This document shows, piece after piece, positions 26,064 to 38,405 of a DNA stretch of 64,000 bases. The stretch lies in assembly GCA_025642065.1 (NCBI GenBank), contig JAODUP010000417.1:490001-554000 (forward strand), in the 5' to 3' direction. The stretch's first letter is position 1. Each line of letters starts with the position of its first letter. Both the position numbers and the translations under genes were made by a program. Under the pieces are notes generated by a model. That model searched no databases and was not told the origin of the DNA. It saw nothing but the letters and a program-made list of their open reading frames with translations. Source of the stretch: Paralvinella palmiformis (Eukaryota > Annelida > Polychaeta > Terebellida > Alvinellidae).

Positions 26064-28184
26064 TATATATATTATACATAAATTGTGTGTGTGTGTGTAA
26101 TATTATAGAGTTTATTGCAACTAAAATCCATAGGCAATATAGAGATAATAAAGTAAAACTTCTTTATACGACTTTAATGCTAGTATAATAATACCTTCCA
26201 TCGACAAATTCTATTCATGTAGGTAAAGTAATAACTTTAATACTAAATTAGCTAATTTTTTCGACTCATAATTTTCTTTTTGGAGAAGAAAGCAAGTTAA
26301 TTGCATGTTGCCATGTTGCATTAATACTAATTTCAAATGGCTAATGTTCATTCATCTACAATAGTTATATGAAAATAAGAAACTTGTGAATTATAATGTA
26401 ATTCTAAGAAGTGATTTTCTTTTATGCGTATTATTACTTATTACTTTCTTCTGAATATTCAACTCCTGGAACGGAATTCTAACATATTTTGCATATTTGT
26501 AAACAATAGATCTGAATGTTATTAAGTATAACTGTTAATTCATATACATGATGCTTGAAACGCATAACATTATACTGCCGCAAAAAGGTCTTTCTAGCAG
26601 TTGATTATTTTTATATTGGCTAATTTAGGCAACAATTGTGAAGCTTATTAACATCAATTTATGAATATAGTATTGTTTCCTATTAAAAGAGCATGTCTAT
26701 CGCACCGTCTTCACAATTTATTATCATTACTTTTAGTACACAAAATATCCCACGTGATTGTCATAAAAGGCGTATACAAAATTAGCCTTAACTATAAATA
26801 GATGAGCAACGATGAACCAATAATAGTTACCTAAATTACAGAAGATTCTCCCACCTAATTCATGTTTATAGTAGTAAGTGATAATATTTAACAAATGATG
26901 ACAAACTGGTCCATCCGTTTCCTGTTTTCTTCCAAAAGAGCATGTGATACTATTTTTACTATTTAAAGTCAGATAACATTTATCCATTTCCAGTACAATT
27001 CTGTTTTTAAATAATTAATAGTGAATAATAATAACATGTGAAGGCAATATTCCCATGTGATGTCTTGTTTTAATGGCCAAACCTTTTGTAGTATGCTAAC
27101 CTAAAGTTAACATTAATAAAGCTCATTATGAAATGTGTTACCATTCCCATGCTGGTATTCAGTTGTGGCATTGTTTTACATGTTTATATCAAATCCTAAT
27201 TTAACAACAATAGTAACACTATTATGATATACGTCACATATCAAACTATACCATTGTATACCGATTTTATTTATGTTTAATTTAAGCAAATAGTATTGTA
27301 TATTTATGAAATCATCCTGCAAAAACATATTTTGTTTATTAATTTGTACTTCGATTGTTATTCATTATCGAATTTTAGTTCTCCATATGAGGAATTATGC
27401 AAGCTGTTGATATAAACTGAGACTTTCCAGACTATGTCCCACAGCTCTAATGGACTGTGAAATCTATTAGCCCTTGTGAAGTTTGATTAGCCCGAAAGTT
27501 AGTGAGAGTGCGCAGCAAGCACCGCGTAGGTGAGGGAAGTGAGGGTATGGTAAGGGAAACGGGGCATGCGTTTCCCCCGGAAACTTTTAATCGATATTTC
27601 AATGTTTTTAACACACAGTTATAAATTTTGTATTAATAAATTGCAAAGTTATCCAATTTCAGTCACAAGAATGTCACAAAATCCTGACAGTTTAATAATA
27701 ATGCAGCAGTCTCAATCAATTATGGTAATATGTGTAAGACTTATTGCGATGCACAAGCATAAGACATTGGATGAATAGTGGACATTTAAAGAATGGACCC
27801 CCTAGTTGCTCAATAACACCCTTCATCATTTGACTGAAGTACGTAAACAGCATTTCATACATGGATTCCCGGGAAAATTCTATGTGCCGGCGTGACATCG
27901 AAATCAATCGCGACTATTAACTGCATGTTACAATATAGATGCTTCTTCAATTTATCGCAATATTATCCAAAAATATGCCCCTCCCCAAATAATAACACAT
28001 ATATTCTAATAGCCTATAAATATTTATATTAGCCCGGGGTTAACGTCGTATCACTTATTTCGAACCCTCCAAGTACAAATACATATATACGCGTGTACGA
28101 GATACTATACTTAAACACACACCAACACATACTCATGGAAGTAAGTAAACAGGTAAGCAAATAAGCAGAGAAATGCACCCAGGC

Positions 28185-28222
<38 letters not shown>

Positions 28223-28340
28223 GCTTGATTTAAAATATTAAATTCATTTATATTATATTTTGTTTAAATAACTAGACATGGAAGCAATGTATGACTATAC
28301 AAGTACATTTTAGATATTTTAAAAAGTCAATGATGAAACA
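25515..28340 (+). repeat. Module A, copy 4 (full length)
   Basis: Landmarks from start (ACTCAGCCAAATCACAG) to end (CACCCAGGCCAACATATATA) match A copy 2, including the GC-rich patch at 27.50-27.59 kb (AAGCACCGCGTAGGTGAGGG ... GCGTTTCCCCCGG) and GCAGCAGTCTCAATCAATTATGG at 27.70 kb. TA tracts lie at 26015-26070 and 28189-28218. It is followed directly by module C, fixing the order E-A-C. Confidence 0.8.
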
Positions 28341-28344
28341 CTTC

Positions 28345-28775
28345 TAAAGAAATGGATATCAAGTAATAAGCCATACGCTTCATGCGATAAATATTCATTC
28401 TGATGTAATTTGCATATTTTTGTAATTCTGCAATATCTAACTTCAACCGTTTCAGCAGGTAATGCTAGGTTATTGAATGTGAATTATAATTATGTAGTCT
28501 ATGAAACTTGAATATTGGAATATAATTAGCTTATCAATTTGTTTCGCTCTTTTTTACCCCGACAGGACTTATAACCGAATGCTGCGGATTCAGGGCTTTA
28601 GAGATAAAATACTGTCATATTGCGGTTGGTTCACTCAGTTAGAAGTGAGAAACTGCCGTGACGTAATGGCTATGCGCCTGATAATATAATGCGTCTATGA
28701 CCACCCGCATTATATGCTCACTCGTGAGTTGATATATATGCTGGATTGAAGCAGGTTTGAGTCTGAGTGTTCTAT
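28345..28775 (+). repeat. Module C, copy 3 (short)
   Basis: Begins AATGGATATCAAGTAATAAG and keeps CTGCAATATCTAACTTCAAC, TTTCAGCAGGTAATGCTAGG, AGTTAGAAGTGAGAAACTG and GTGACGTAATGGCTATGCGC. The GCTGTCCAAATACAGC segment and the 3' third are missing. It then joins module B without an intervening J. Confidence 0.7.
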
Positions 28776-28779
28776 TCGT

Positions 28780-30815
28780 CTCCGATTAAAAAATGCCATT
28801 AGTGTATATACAGGAAAGGGGTAGGTAGAATGTTTTGATTTCCATCAGGATTTACAAATATTCAGTATGACAAAGGTTAATGTCTATATAACTAGCCAAT
28901 TATGGCATGTAACCCAAGAGACAATTTAAATGTCACACACTGTTTCTAACATATGTATGATACATTCTCCTAGTGAGTCAGCGTTGTGCGTTGGAATTTG
29001 TGTGTTTCTTAATTGTTTTAGATCAATGATTAAGTTAATGGAGCAATGTTACTAAATTAAATAGACATTCATCAGAAGTCATTCTCCATAACCGTGATAT
29101 GTGGTTATATTTGTAAATACAAACATATGTGCAATATAATGGGCTAAATATTTAACACCTGAATTTCTATGTGCCACAAAAAGGCTACTATTTCAAGGTG
29201 TGTTGCTAAACCATTAAGTATAATATTCCCATTAAGCAATCCAGTCGCGTCACAACATATTCGTGTATCCGAAAATATAAGTATTGTTGGAGTTGTGTTC
29301 TAATCATTCAGTATACACAATGCTAATACCTCGTTTATTTTCAAAATCACTAGAAACCAAATTACAGGAACAAATTGAGGATTAACTCAAATATAAGAAA
29401 ATGAATAATTAAAATAAATGAATTAATATTATAAGGAAATACTTAAAGCCAATTTGAATTCTACACTGAAAACGCATTTATCACACAAAGTGATCATAAC
29501 ATTGGTAGTTAACTGCCTTCAAGCCATATGCTAGATTGGCCATATCAATACGGTTGAAAACTAAATTATTTTATTAAACCATTTATTCTATTAGACTTTT
29601 ACGGTCACTGATTGAGTGGTCAAATAAAAACGCACATTTACACTCTCATAAACTTCTACACATATTGACTTATGGCCACAGAAATAGGGGAATTGAGACC
29701 TATAACTGTCAATCTGTAAAATATATAATATATCAAATATACATACCATAATTTGTGTCCAAAATATAATAATCAAATCACACAACTGCCAACGCGAGTC
29801 ATTATAATGTGGTTCGCAGCACGACTAAAACCTACAATGACCCAAGTAGACGCAGCAAGCAACAAAGGTGAAAAGGCCAATACGAGTACACCTTCGAATG
29901 AAATGGACGCTAACCCGAATTTAGACTCATATATAATTTAATAAATGATTTAACTCGGGAAAGTGATTTCAAACTTTCGGACTCTTGGCAGAAACAGGGG
30001 GGGGGGGTATAATTTAATTAGTTCCACTAATGGACACTTTATTAAGCAAAGAGTTAAATTTAAAATTATTTATCTTCATAAATCATTGGATACCTTAAAT
30101 ATTTTGCTGGCGGGTTAATGCAGACAATAAAATACATAAATATTACATTATCAAATAATGTTTATAAATGGAAGCCTAAATTACGAATTTGCTAATTACG
30201 AGTTAATTATATCTAGACTAACAGGATAAATATTAAGGCTTACTGGAAATTGTCACATTACACAGACCCTGCTTCGCTCTTAAGTAGGTATTTCCAGTTT
30301 GTCTACTTCTTAATATACAAAACAGGGATATTAGCTCCACATAAGCCTGTTAAGCATGTTAAAGAAACTAAAGGAAACATACTTGTGTTCAAGTAATAAG
30401 CATTCAACCGCTTTGTGAACAAATATTAATTTTACTAATATATCTGCACATAAATAGATTACACATAAGTTAGCTTTCTAGAGAAAAGAAAACAGGTATA
30501 ATTTCTTTGCACAAATTTGTATTCCATTTCACTGGAGGCTCACCACTTATTGATATCAAACAAGAAGCGTAAGTTATAATAACATGACTGCCGAATGATA
30601 TATATAATATCGACAAAAAAAAACTGTAGGCTTGTAACTTGATGAACAATACGACATGTTAATATCGGTCATAGATTATAAAACATAATGATGAATAATA
30701 CAAATCTAAACATCCTAAATATAATACAAATATTACAATACGTGTATTTAAATCTATATCAAATATATTGAACTTCTTAATATGTTATTCTTTTGTGCGT
30801 TGTTTTGACTACTTA
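28780..30815 (+). repeat. Module B, copy 3, with a ~600-bp insertion
   Basis: Typical B words at both ends (CTATATAACTAGCCAATTAT, TGAGTCAG, ACACCTGAATTTCTATG; TTTAGACTCATATATAATTT; ATAATGTTTATAAATGG; TATGTTATTCTTTTGTGCG). A run of G (about 29997-30007) interrupts the copy. Relative to B1 and B4 it has extra sequence at about 29285-29884, listed separately. Confidence 0.75.
29285..29884. mobile_element. Unidentified ~600-bp insertion in module B3
   Basis: The uninterrupted B4 copy reads GAAAATGTACGTACACC. Here GAAAATATAAGTAT is followed by about 600 foreign bases and then TACGAGTACACC. The short AGTA on both sides may be a target duplication. The insert starts TGTTGGAGTTGTG, reminiscent of an LTR start, but the right end does not clearly end in CA, and no coding or second copy is seen. 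A solo LTR is possible but unproven. Confidence 0.4.
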
Positions 30816-30935
30816 AAGAATGAACGACGACGACAACAACAACTACAACAACGACAACACACACATACACACACACGTTTTGTACGTAGCCTGCATGTAC
30901 ACACACACACGCCTTTTGTACATAGCCTGCTTCAG
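30816..30935. repeat. Mixed CGA/CAA and CA simple repeats
   Basis: GACGACGACAACAACAACTA passes to CACACATACACACACAC. Two near-copies of TTTTGTACGTAGCCTGC appear at about 30879 and 30914; that phrase also belongs to module G, so a G fragment was probably carried into the tract. Confidence 0.75.
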
Positions 30936-30939
30936 TTAG

Positions 30940-31465
30940 TCCATACTGAGTTAAGGTACATTCTCTTTGTTATGAACAAACTGTAATGTTTGTTAACACG
31001 CTGAGGCTATACAAAAGCCTTAAATTTTCACTTGGGTTAGAGAATAACCTCGACGCCAGACTAGTCGGACGTGTATTGATACATGGTTCATATAGGTGGG
31101 ATTTATTCAGTTATTCGAACCCAGAATAAAGCTAAGGTCAACATCTGAGGTGTCGAAAGTTTTATATACAGGTTTCTTTTGGACCACAGAAAATTACTGT
31201 TGAATGTAAACTGTCACCATTGAACCACACGCACGTGTTGTTTGTTGCGAGCTGTGGTATCAAATGGTATGTTTTTTACGTGCTTCCGTCTTTTTGTACG
31301 TAGCCTGCATGTAGCCGCTTTCCTGTGGGCGTGACACATTTGTCGCGTACGAAAAGGGAATTAGCTGGTTCCCACAGTCTGATGAGTTGACCAGACACAT
31401 GCTTAGGTATACGCATACATCTATCAATATGTGGAGGTATGGAACATTTTATTTTTAGATTAATG

Positions 31466-31470
<5 letters not shown>
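30940..31470 (+). repeat. Module G, copy 2, best-preserved stems
   Basis: Same order as the 24-kb copy. Inverted repeats here: GCATGT (31307-31312) with ACATGC (31397-31402), and CTGTGGG (31323-31329) with CCCACAG (31371-31377). CTGATGAG is at 31379-31386, immediately 3' of the inner stem. The loop contains GGGAA ... TTCCC as a third possible stem. Followed by (TA)n and then module C4. Confidence 0.78.

Positions 31471-31534
<64 letters not shown>
31470..31534. repeat. (TA)n microsatellite
   Basis: Pure TA run between G2 and C4. Confidence 0.95.
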
Positions 31535-31537
<3 letters not shown>

Positions 31538-31544
31538 TTACATG

Positions 31545-32654
31545 TACAAATAATAAGTCGTCTCATTAATACAATATATATTTATTCTGTGGAAATGTTT
31601 TCTTTTTATTCTGCAATATCGAACTTCATCAATTTTACCAAATGCTAATCTACTAAATATGAATTATAGTTATGTAGTTTACGAAACTTGCTGTCCAAAT
31701 ACAGCTATTATTGTTTAGTACTCCAATTAAAAAGTGTATATATCACGGTATATAGTAGTTTGGATAAAACATTAATATGTGTTTTATCAATATTTATGTA
31801 TAGAACTTCTCGAGTTTGTATTGAAACCGGGGTTGAGTATATACGAAATAAATTACTAAAGTTTGTTTTGTTAATTTAGTATTTCATGAGTTGGCATTAT
31901 ATCTGTCATGCTGTGTGTTATAGAGATATACATGCATTTATGTGTCTCAATATACTAACTAAAGTATATTGCCGTATTAAAATGGATATTGGAATATAGT
32001 TAGGTTAACATTTATAGATTTATTTTCCGCTTATTTTACCCGGGTATCAACATGTCGAGCTGTGCTGGGGGGAGGTAGCTAAAGAATAGGAATCATAATC
32101 ACTGGGCCATGCGTTCGAAGCTCCGGACGTGTAATACTGTTATATAGCAGCTGTTTCAGTCACCGAGAAGTGAGAACCTGACAGCTTCTGAGTGATACTA
32201 TGCGCCTATAGTGGTATCGGGCATTGTATGCTCTACTGGGAGTCAATGTGTGTGCCGGATCTCAGTTAGGGTAAATGTACTCCAGAACAACACATTTCGA
32301 TGAGTTGCTATATAAATCAAGCACCATTATTGTCTCAATGAACATGTATATCAATATTTTACACAGGCTTTCGTTCATGTCCGAAATAATTCAACGGATA
32401 CATTTATTTACGCATTAAAGGAAAATGCATAAGACGTAATATGTAATTATATTACGATATTTTGCTAATGAACTTAGTCATCGTATTTGTAATAGCTGAA
32501 GTATCTTGTGAAATACGGTTTACATGTGGGAAAGAGCTATAATTTCCTGTGGTGTTACAGTGACTGTGTTCCCCTGAATTAAATGCAAGCTTCAATATTA
32601 AATTAAATACTTGTGAAAGACAAACATAATGAGAAAGTGCAAAGAAATACATAT

Positions 32655-32655
<1 letters not shown>
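31545..32655 (+). repeat. Module C, copy 4
   Basis: Near full length: ATAATAAGTCGTCTCATTAA, CTTGCTGTCCAAATACAGC, TATACTAACTAAAGTATATTGCC, ATGTCGAGCTGTGCTGGG with tRNA-like remnants (GAGGTAGCTAAAG ... GCGTTCGAAGC near 32060-32120), AGAAGTGAGAACCTGACAGC, GGGAAAGAGCTATAATTTCC and AATTAAATGCAAGCTTCAAT. It ends at (TA)n, as C1 and C2 do. Confidence 0.77.

Positions 32656-32658
<3 letters not shown>

Positions 32659-32722
<64 letters not shown>
32659..32722. repeat. (TA)n microsatellite at the C/J junction
   Basis: TA run with one TTTA interruption, followed by a GTGTGTGATTATGTATG zone and then irregular CA-rich sequence (about 32800-32960). Confidence 0.93.
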
Positions 32723-32724
<2 letters not shown>

Positions 32725-32959
32725 TGAGTGTGTGATTATGTATGTATATGGGCGAAATAAATGGTGCCTTTCATGTTAAATAAGGAGGATATGTATGGTA
32801 AAGCACACAGGCACGCAAGCTCGAAGACGTGCACACACTGGACATAAGGATACACAACCACACATATAGAAAATACACACACAACACCAAACATATGTAC
32901 TTACATATATAAGTTCATCCAGACGCATAGCTGTTCATATACCCGCGCATGCACACACA

Positions 32960-33360
32960 CGTTTAACAATAACTGCAACAACAATCACAACAACAACTCT
33001 AAAAACAACAGCAACGCTATCTATAAGAAATAGTTATACGCATAAAATTAAATTATCTCTATTTCTTTCAAAGAAAAAAAGGAAAGGTTTATCAAGAAAC
33101 AAAAGCGAGCATTTGTTTCGTATAACCTGCAATATTTTCACAATATTTATACTTGGTTAACCCTTCTAGTCTTGTTATATTTATCCGCCTTGCTGCTATA
33201 CAAGGTGTATATAATGGCTTGATTCAGTAACTGATTAAAATATAAACCATTTATAACACATTTTGTGAAATATGCCTATCATTAAATGGCCTGTTATCTG
33301 TATTACGACGTCATTATTTAAAATATAGTCCTAACCCGTTTATCATGTATTAGATTGGTT
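32960..33360 (+). repeat. Module J, copy 3 (shortened)
   Basis: Contains ATTTCTTTCAAAGAAAAAAAGG, GCAATATTTTCACAATATTTA, TAACCC.TC and GGCCTGTTATCTGTATTACGA. The GAATATGAATTATGAAATGC segment is missing. It continues into module B at about 33360. An ACAACAACAACT run lies near 32978-33012. Confidence 0.65.
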
Positions 33361-34870
33361 AGTAGATTTCATTGATTTTAATCAGGATTTACAAATATTT
33401 AGCGAGACAAAGTGTAATTTCTATATAACTAGTCAATTATGTCATATAACCCAATAGGCACTTTAAATATCACATGTTGTTTCTAATATATGCATGATAC
33501 ATTCTTCTAGTGAGTCATCTTTGTTCTAGCTTTGGAATTGGTGTCGTTTCTGATTGATCCAAATCAGCGAATTTGTTGATTAAGTTAATGGAGCAATATT
33601 TCAAAATTTCTCTCTAAATTACTCAGAGTTTCAACAAAAGTCATTCTCCATAAACGTGATTTTCGGTTATATTTGTAAATCAAAACAGATGTGCAACATC
33701 CTGGGCTAAATATTTAACCCCTGCACGTCTAAGTGCCACAATAAATAAGTAACGATTTCAAGATGTGTTTCTAACACTATTTGTCATTCTGTGCTTGCAC
33801 CAACGTATCGTATATGCCAAGGAAGTGTAAAATTGCTAAATTATTAAGTATAATATTCCCATTAAGCAGTCCAGACGCGTCACATCAGATATCCTTATCC
33901 GAAAATGTACGTACACCTTCGAATGAAATCGACCCTAGCCCAGATTTAGACTCATATATAATTTAATAAATGATTTAACTCAGGAAAGTGCTTTCAGAAT
34001 TTTTGACTCTTAGCAGAAACCGAGCGATCTGATTAAATTATTTCCACCAATGGACACTTTGTCAAGCATAAAGCTAAATTTAAATTTAGTTCTCTTCCTA
34101 AATACTGGATACCTTAATATATTTGCTGGCGGGTTAATGCAGACGGTAAAATACATAAATATTAGGTTACCAAATAATGCTCATAATTGGAAACCTAAAT
34201 TATGAACTTGCTAACTGCTATTTAATTATATCTAGACTAACGGCAGAAATCTTAATACTTATTGGGAAGTGTCACATTATACATATACTTCACCCTTAAG
34301 TTCATTCTTCAAGTTTGTCTGCTTATTAATATAGAAAACAATGCTGTTAGTTCCCTATGTGTATGTTAATCATGTTAATCATGTTAAATAAAATTAAGGA
34401 TGCATATGTAATTTTTCAAGTGATTAGCTTTCTATTTATTTTTAACCAAAAAACCATGTACATATTCCCTTTACAAATCCCCAATGCATAAATAGGTTAC
34501 AGATAAGTGAGCTTTGTTTGTTTGGAAATGCCATTACGTTCTATTTATTCTTAGATTGCTTTCCTATGTTTCTACCGCTACCCATGTTTCTATTTCTTTG
34601 AACGTTTTCTATTTATTAACACCAGCCAATAAGCGTAATAACACGAGAGCAGAATGATACATAGAGTATCGAGCAAGACATATTTATATCTGTAGTTGCG
34701 TGTTTTGTCGAAAATTATGACATGTTACTTCCGGTCATAGATAATAGCAGCAGCATTATGAATAATACAAATCTAGACATACTAAATCTAATAAATATAA
34801 CATCTAAATATTTAAACATCTATATGAAATAGGATTTGAGTTTATTGAGTTATTCTTTGTGTGTAGTGTT
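33360..34870 (+). repeat. Module B, copy 4
   Basis: Uninterrupted B copy: TTCTATATAACTAGTCAATTAT, AAACAGATGTGCAACATCCTGG, TAAGTGCCACAATAAATAAG, CACTATTTGTCATTCTGTGC, CCCAGATTTAGACTCATATA, ATAATGCTCATAATTGG, GGTCATAGATAATAGCAGCA and TATTCTTTGTGTGTAGTG. It serves as the empty-site reference for the insertion in B3. It is followed by CA/TA microsatellite and module D. Confidence 0.78.
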
Positions 34871-34872
34871 GA

Positions 34873-34930
34873 TTTTACTACACACACTCATACAGACACG
34901 CGCGCGCACGCACGCACGCGCGCACGCACG

Positions 34931-34961
<31 letters not shown>

Positions 34962-34988
34962 CACACATACCACACACACACATACATA

Positions 34989-35053
<65 letters not shown>
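34873..35053. repeat. CA / CGCA / TA compound microsatellite
   Basis: ACACACTCATACAG, then CGCGCGCACGCACGCACGCG-type alternating purine-pyrimidine (about 34899-34931), CA runs, then about 60 bases of TA. The CG-containing alternating part has Z-DNA potential and is unusually CpG-rich for this window. Confidence 0.92.
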
Positions 35054-35054
<1 letters not shown>

Positions 35055-35055
<1 letters not shown>

Positions 35056-35795
35056 ATGAATAGCGACTGGTTAAAAATGGCTATCATAATCGTATTCCTT
35101 ACACTCAGACAGAATGATCGATTTTTTGAAGGATTGATTGCCATCGTTTTATGTTACCGTTGATTCGATTCACTGGTTTATACATGAAATATGTAGTTAG
35201 TTAATATATTTATCCAGAAGGGTATTTACACATTAGTACCAATCTACAGCAAATTGTTATTGTGTTATAGCCTACCCATAATTATTTTAACACGGGAATT
35301 AAAAAAATCTTTTAAAAACAAAATAGATACACATATTTATAAAATCGTATCAATTTCCGTACGGTTCCATCTTCTCTAAAATCTGTTGATGTAATTTAGC
35401 TAAAACTACGCGGTAGAATTTAACTAAATTACATAACTGCTCGCTTAGAAAATTATGTTTTATTCCCTGTCACTCAACAGAAAATTTAATATTGTTTCCA
35501 AGCGGTTAGAATAAATGATGGATTTCCACATCATTTGTGGAACATCTTATTCTCTACGTGTCTGGCTAGATAATACACACAATATCCTGGGATTAAGGGA
35601 TTCATGGTAAGTTTACTAACACTGTATGTTATCTAGTAATTACTTAAAGTAATCAATCATATCCCAAGAGATCGCTGTAATTTAATGTATTTCTCTCCTG
35701 TGTACAATTCCAAACTTTTAGTTAATGGTTTCTTTAAAATACAGCTAATAGCTGTGTAAAAGTCTATATTTACCGAATTTATTCAGCCATATTTT
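35055..35795 (+). repeat. Module D, copy 1
   Basis: Matches 63.10-64.0 kb in order: ACTCAGACA.AATGATCGATTTTT, GGATTGATTGCC, TTGTTATTGTGTTATAGC, TTTCC.TA.GGTTCC, GTAATTTA, CCTTGTCACTCAA-like, AATATTGTT.CCA, GTGTACA.TTCCAAA, TTAGTTAATGGTTTCTTTAAAATA and ATTCAGCCATATT. Both copies follow the 3' end of B plus (TA)n, so B-D is a recurring alternative to B-F. No open frame. Confidence 0.75.
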
Positions 35796-35806
35796 CTTGC
35801 AAATTA

Positions 35807-35970
35807 GTCGCATGAATATGTGTTATGCTATTTCTAAGTTGTACAAATAACTTGTTTTTCTAGTTATCCATAAATCTTCATGGTCTTGGTCACATGAATT
35901 TGGGTTATGCTATATATAAGTTGTATACATAATTTGTTGTTGTAATTATCAATATATCTAGTTTTTTAAG
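35807..35970 (+). repeat. ~82-bp tandem duplication
   Basis: GTCGCATGAATATGTGTTAT at 35807 is echoed by GTCACATGAATTTGGGTTAT at 35889, with similar sequence continuing (AAGTTGTACAAATAACTTGT versus AAGTTGTATACATAATTTGT). The two halves are diverged, so this is an older local duplication. Confidence 0.7.
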
Positions 35971-36025
35971 GGATATATCCATAATTACCGAAATAATGCT
36001 TTATGTTGTTATGCAACGTTATATA

Positions 36026-36027
<2 letters not shown>

Positions 36028-36092
<65 letters not shown>

Positions 36093-36110
36093 AATATATA
36101 TATATACATA
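36028..36110. repeat. (TA)n microsatellite
   Basis: TA run of about 62 bases, then TTTTAATATATATATACATA. Confidence 0.95.
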
Positions 36111-36803
36111 TAAATGTCATAATTCCCTAAGATGCAAAATCGCTATTCTTTCAATCTGAGCATTTCTTTTTTGTAGATATTTGAGTGCCCTTTGTGTACT
36201 TTCTCTTCTTAACCGACAACAATGTTCAATGTGTGCTTAATTTTGCTATTAAAGCCAATATCCTGTTATACTCCCGTGAAATATGTTTGAATTTCGAGGA
36301 AGATTGGACAAGTGAAATAACGAATATTGCAATGACTTTACAGTAACTTAGCTTAATAGCTATACCACTAAGAAATAACCAAAAAATATCAGTAACACAC
36401 CAATTAACCACATAATGTTTAATTTGATACTTTTACTTGATAAATAAGTTTAGGTCACGCAGTTGCCATTACTCATAAGTTTAGAAAGCTTTAGTTAATT
36501 TTAGTTCCTCAATGGTATTGATAATAAACAATGAACTGCTTTCAGTGTTTTATAATACATGACTTGTTTAATCTTCAGATACAAATAATTAGTCATAAAA
36601 CACTTTGTTTGTTTTTTCTCAACTCACGGGTTATTTGTGGATACATTCAGGATATCGGATTACGGATTAAATGATAAACATGCAAAGCGTTACACCACTA
36701 GTCCGTCAAAGTTAGAAGGACAGGACAACCTCATTGAAAAGAAAAGTTATAATCTGTGTATCATTCGTGATTTTAACGGATTATTGGGCTCCAGAAGCCT
36801 GTG

Positions 36804-36861
<58 letters not shown>

Positions 36862-37750
36862 GCCATGTTATTCACACATTCGCCACTGGCTCTAAACTCG
36901 GAAGTAACGTTTGAAAGATCGAATGTTATCTTGTTAGAGAAAACAGATTACTAACCATAATTTGAATAATACGTGATACTATAATATGTTCCGTACATAT
37001 GTTTAATATTATAGTAAAAGGCTTAGTTAAATTAAATAATCTGTATGGTTCGCGTTAACCTTCGGACATATGTAGAGCCGCTCAAATAATGTATTTCACT
37101 GTCTCTGTCTAATAGGATTTGAACGATAAACTGGATTACGCTCACAGTACAGTTCTAATAGCAGTACACAATTAATGTTTTACGACGTTCACAATCACTG
37201 GAACTTACCATTGGATTTGTTTGATTATTTCTTCAACTATACAAGATGAATGCCATCTACAAATAGTATTTCGTTTCCACCTCTCTATGGATATGAATTG
37301 TTTTCATTCATCAGCGTGGGAAGAGTTCTACATTGTTCAACACCTAAATAATCTTTTATAAAAAGATGACTGATATATCGAGTGCACATAAACCTATTTT
37401 TGTTACGAAATCACCAACTCAATTAAACGTTTTTAATTAATAATGATTAACATCATAATGATATTTATTGTGTCTTATAAATGTAAATGTTCGTTCTAAT
37501 TTTACTGTCAGGGTGATGTTTATGTTTATGATTAGATTGGAATTATAGTTTAATTCAGGTAATAATTACTTTCTCCACGCACTCAATCCTGTAATTATCA
37601 AAATTATCTATTTTTTTCAAAACATATCAAATATAATCATGCCAAAGAATATCTGAAACTGTAGTCATTACCTTAAGTCGCGTTGTCACATTAATACTTG
37701 CGATATAATCTGAACATAAATTAGGAAAATATTAATGAGAAGCCATTAAC
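36111..37750. other. No recognisable gene; unassigned A+T-rich sequence with (ATT)n
   Basis: No credible coding region and no second copy noticed in the window. It contains an (ATT)n run at 36805-36860 without a recognisable LINE body next to it; if the run is a retroelement tail, its element is too decayed to see. Short minus-strand frame 36226-36411 has no family features. Confidence 0.45.
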
Positions 37751-37751
37751 A

Positions 37752-37826
<75 letters not shown>
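37752..37826. repeat. (TA)n microsatellite
   Basis: Pure TA run with one phase slip near its start. Confidence 0.95.
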
Positions 37827-37830
<4 letters not shown>

Positions 37831-38282
37831 AATTAAAAGTTTTAATGCTATATAGATTATAGAAATTCAGGATATTATATATTTTCGGCTGTAGAAATGA
37901 GATTTATTTACGTATTTATGTACAAAATGAAACACACAGTAGTAATCTTTTTAACATATGTTCTTAAAATGGATTATTGACATCAAATCAATCAATCAAT
38001 CAAATAACATCTTTATTCCATGCACACTCACGCATTATTTATAGTGTGAGCCAACTTTGGAATTAATGTCACACATACTAAGTGATTGTACAGTTCAGGC
38101 TTAGGGCCGCTGATACTTTAGGCTTATTTGAGAGTGGTGAATCCATAAACAGTCAAATGTTAATAACGATAGTATCGTGGTAGCCGTCCCTGTATAGCAT
38201 AAAGAAGAAATCCACTAACAGAGAAACAATGATTGATATATTGTATATGTTCGAGTACAAATAGTATAGAGTGAAGGTGGGG
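37827..38282. other. No recognisable gene
   Basis: Unassigned sequence. Contains a short (ATCA)n stretch at about 37986-38003. Confidence 0.4.
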
Positions 38283-38405
38283 GCGCTTCCGTGATCTAGT
38301 TGGCAGCGCGTTGGATCGCATAGCACTACCACCAGAGTTCGAATCTCGGTGTAGACATATATGAAGGGTGGTTCATCATTGACTTCGCTTCATTATATAT
38401 TCAAA
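38283..38405 (+). mobile_element. tRNA-derived SINE, plus strand, truncated body
   Basis: Starts GCGCTTCCGTGATCTAGTTG (box-A type), then TACCACCAGAGTTCGAATCTCGGTG (box-B type) and body words ATATATGAAGGGTGGTTCAT and GACTTCGCTTCATTA. The CTCGGCCC part and (ATC)n tail present at 21.6 and 58.5 kb are missing. The head is the best preserved of the plus-strand copies. Confidence 0.85.

Noticed and set aside
36805..36860. (ATT)n as a LINE 3' tail
   Set aside because: Unlike 16047-16111, no LINE C-terminal codons or 3' UTR words are recognisable on either side.
38283..38352. Functional tRNA gene
   Set aside because: Box A and box B are present but the anticodon arm and acceptor pairing are not tRNA-like, and a SINE body follows.
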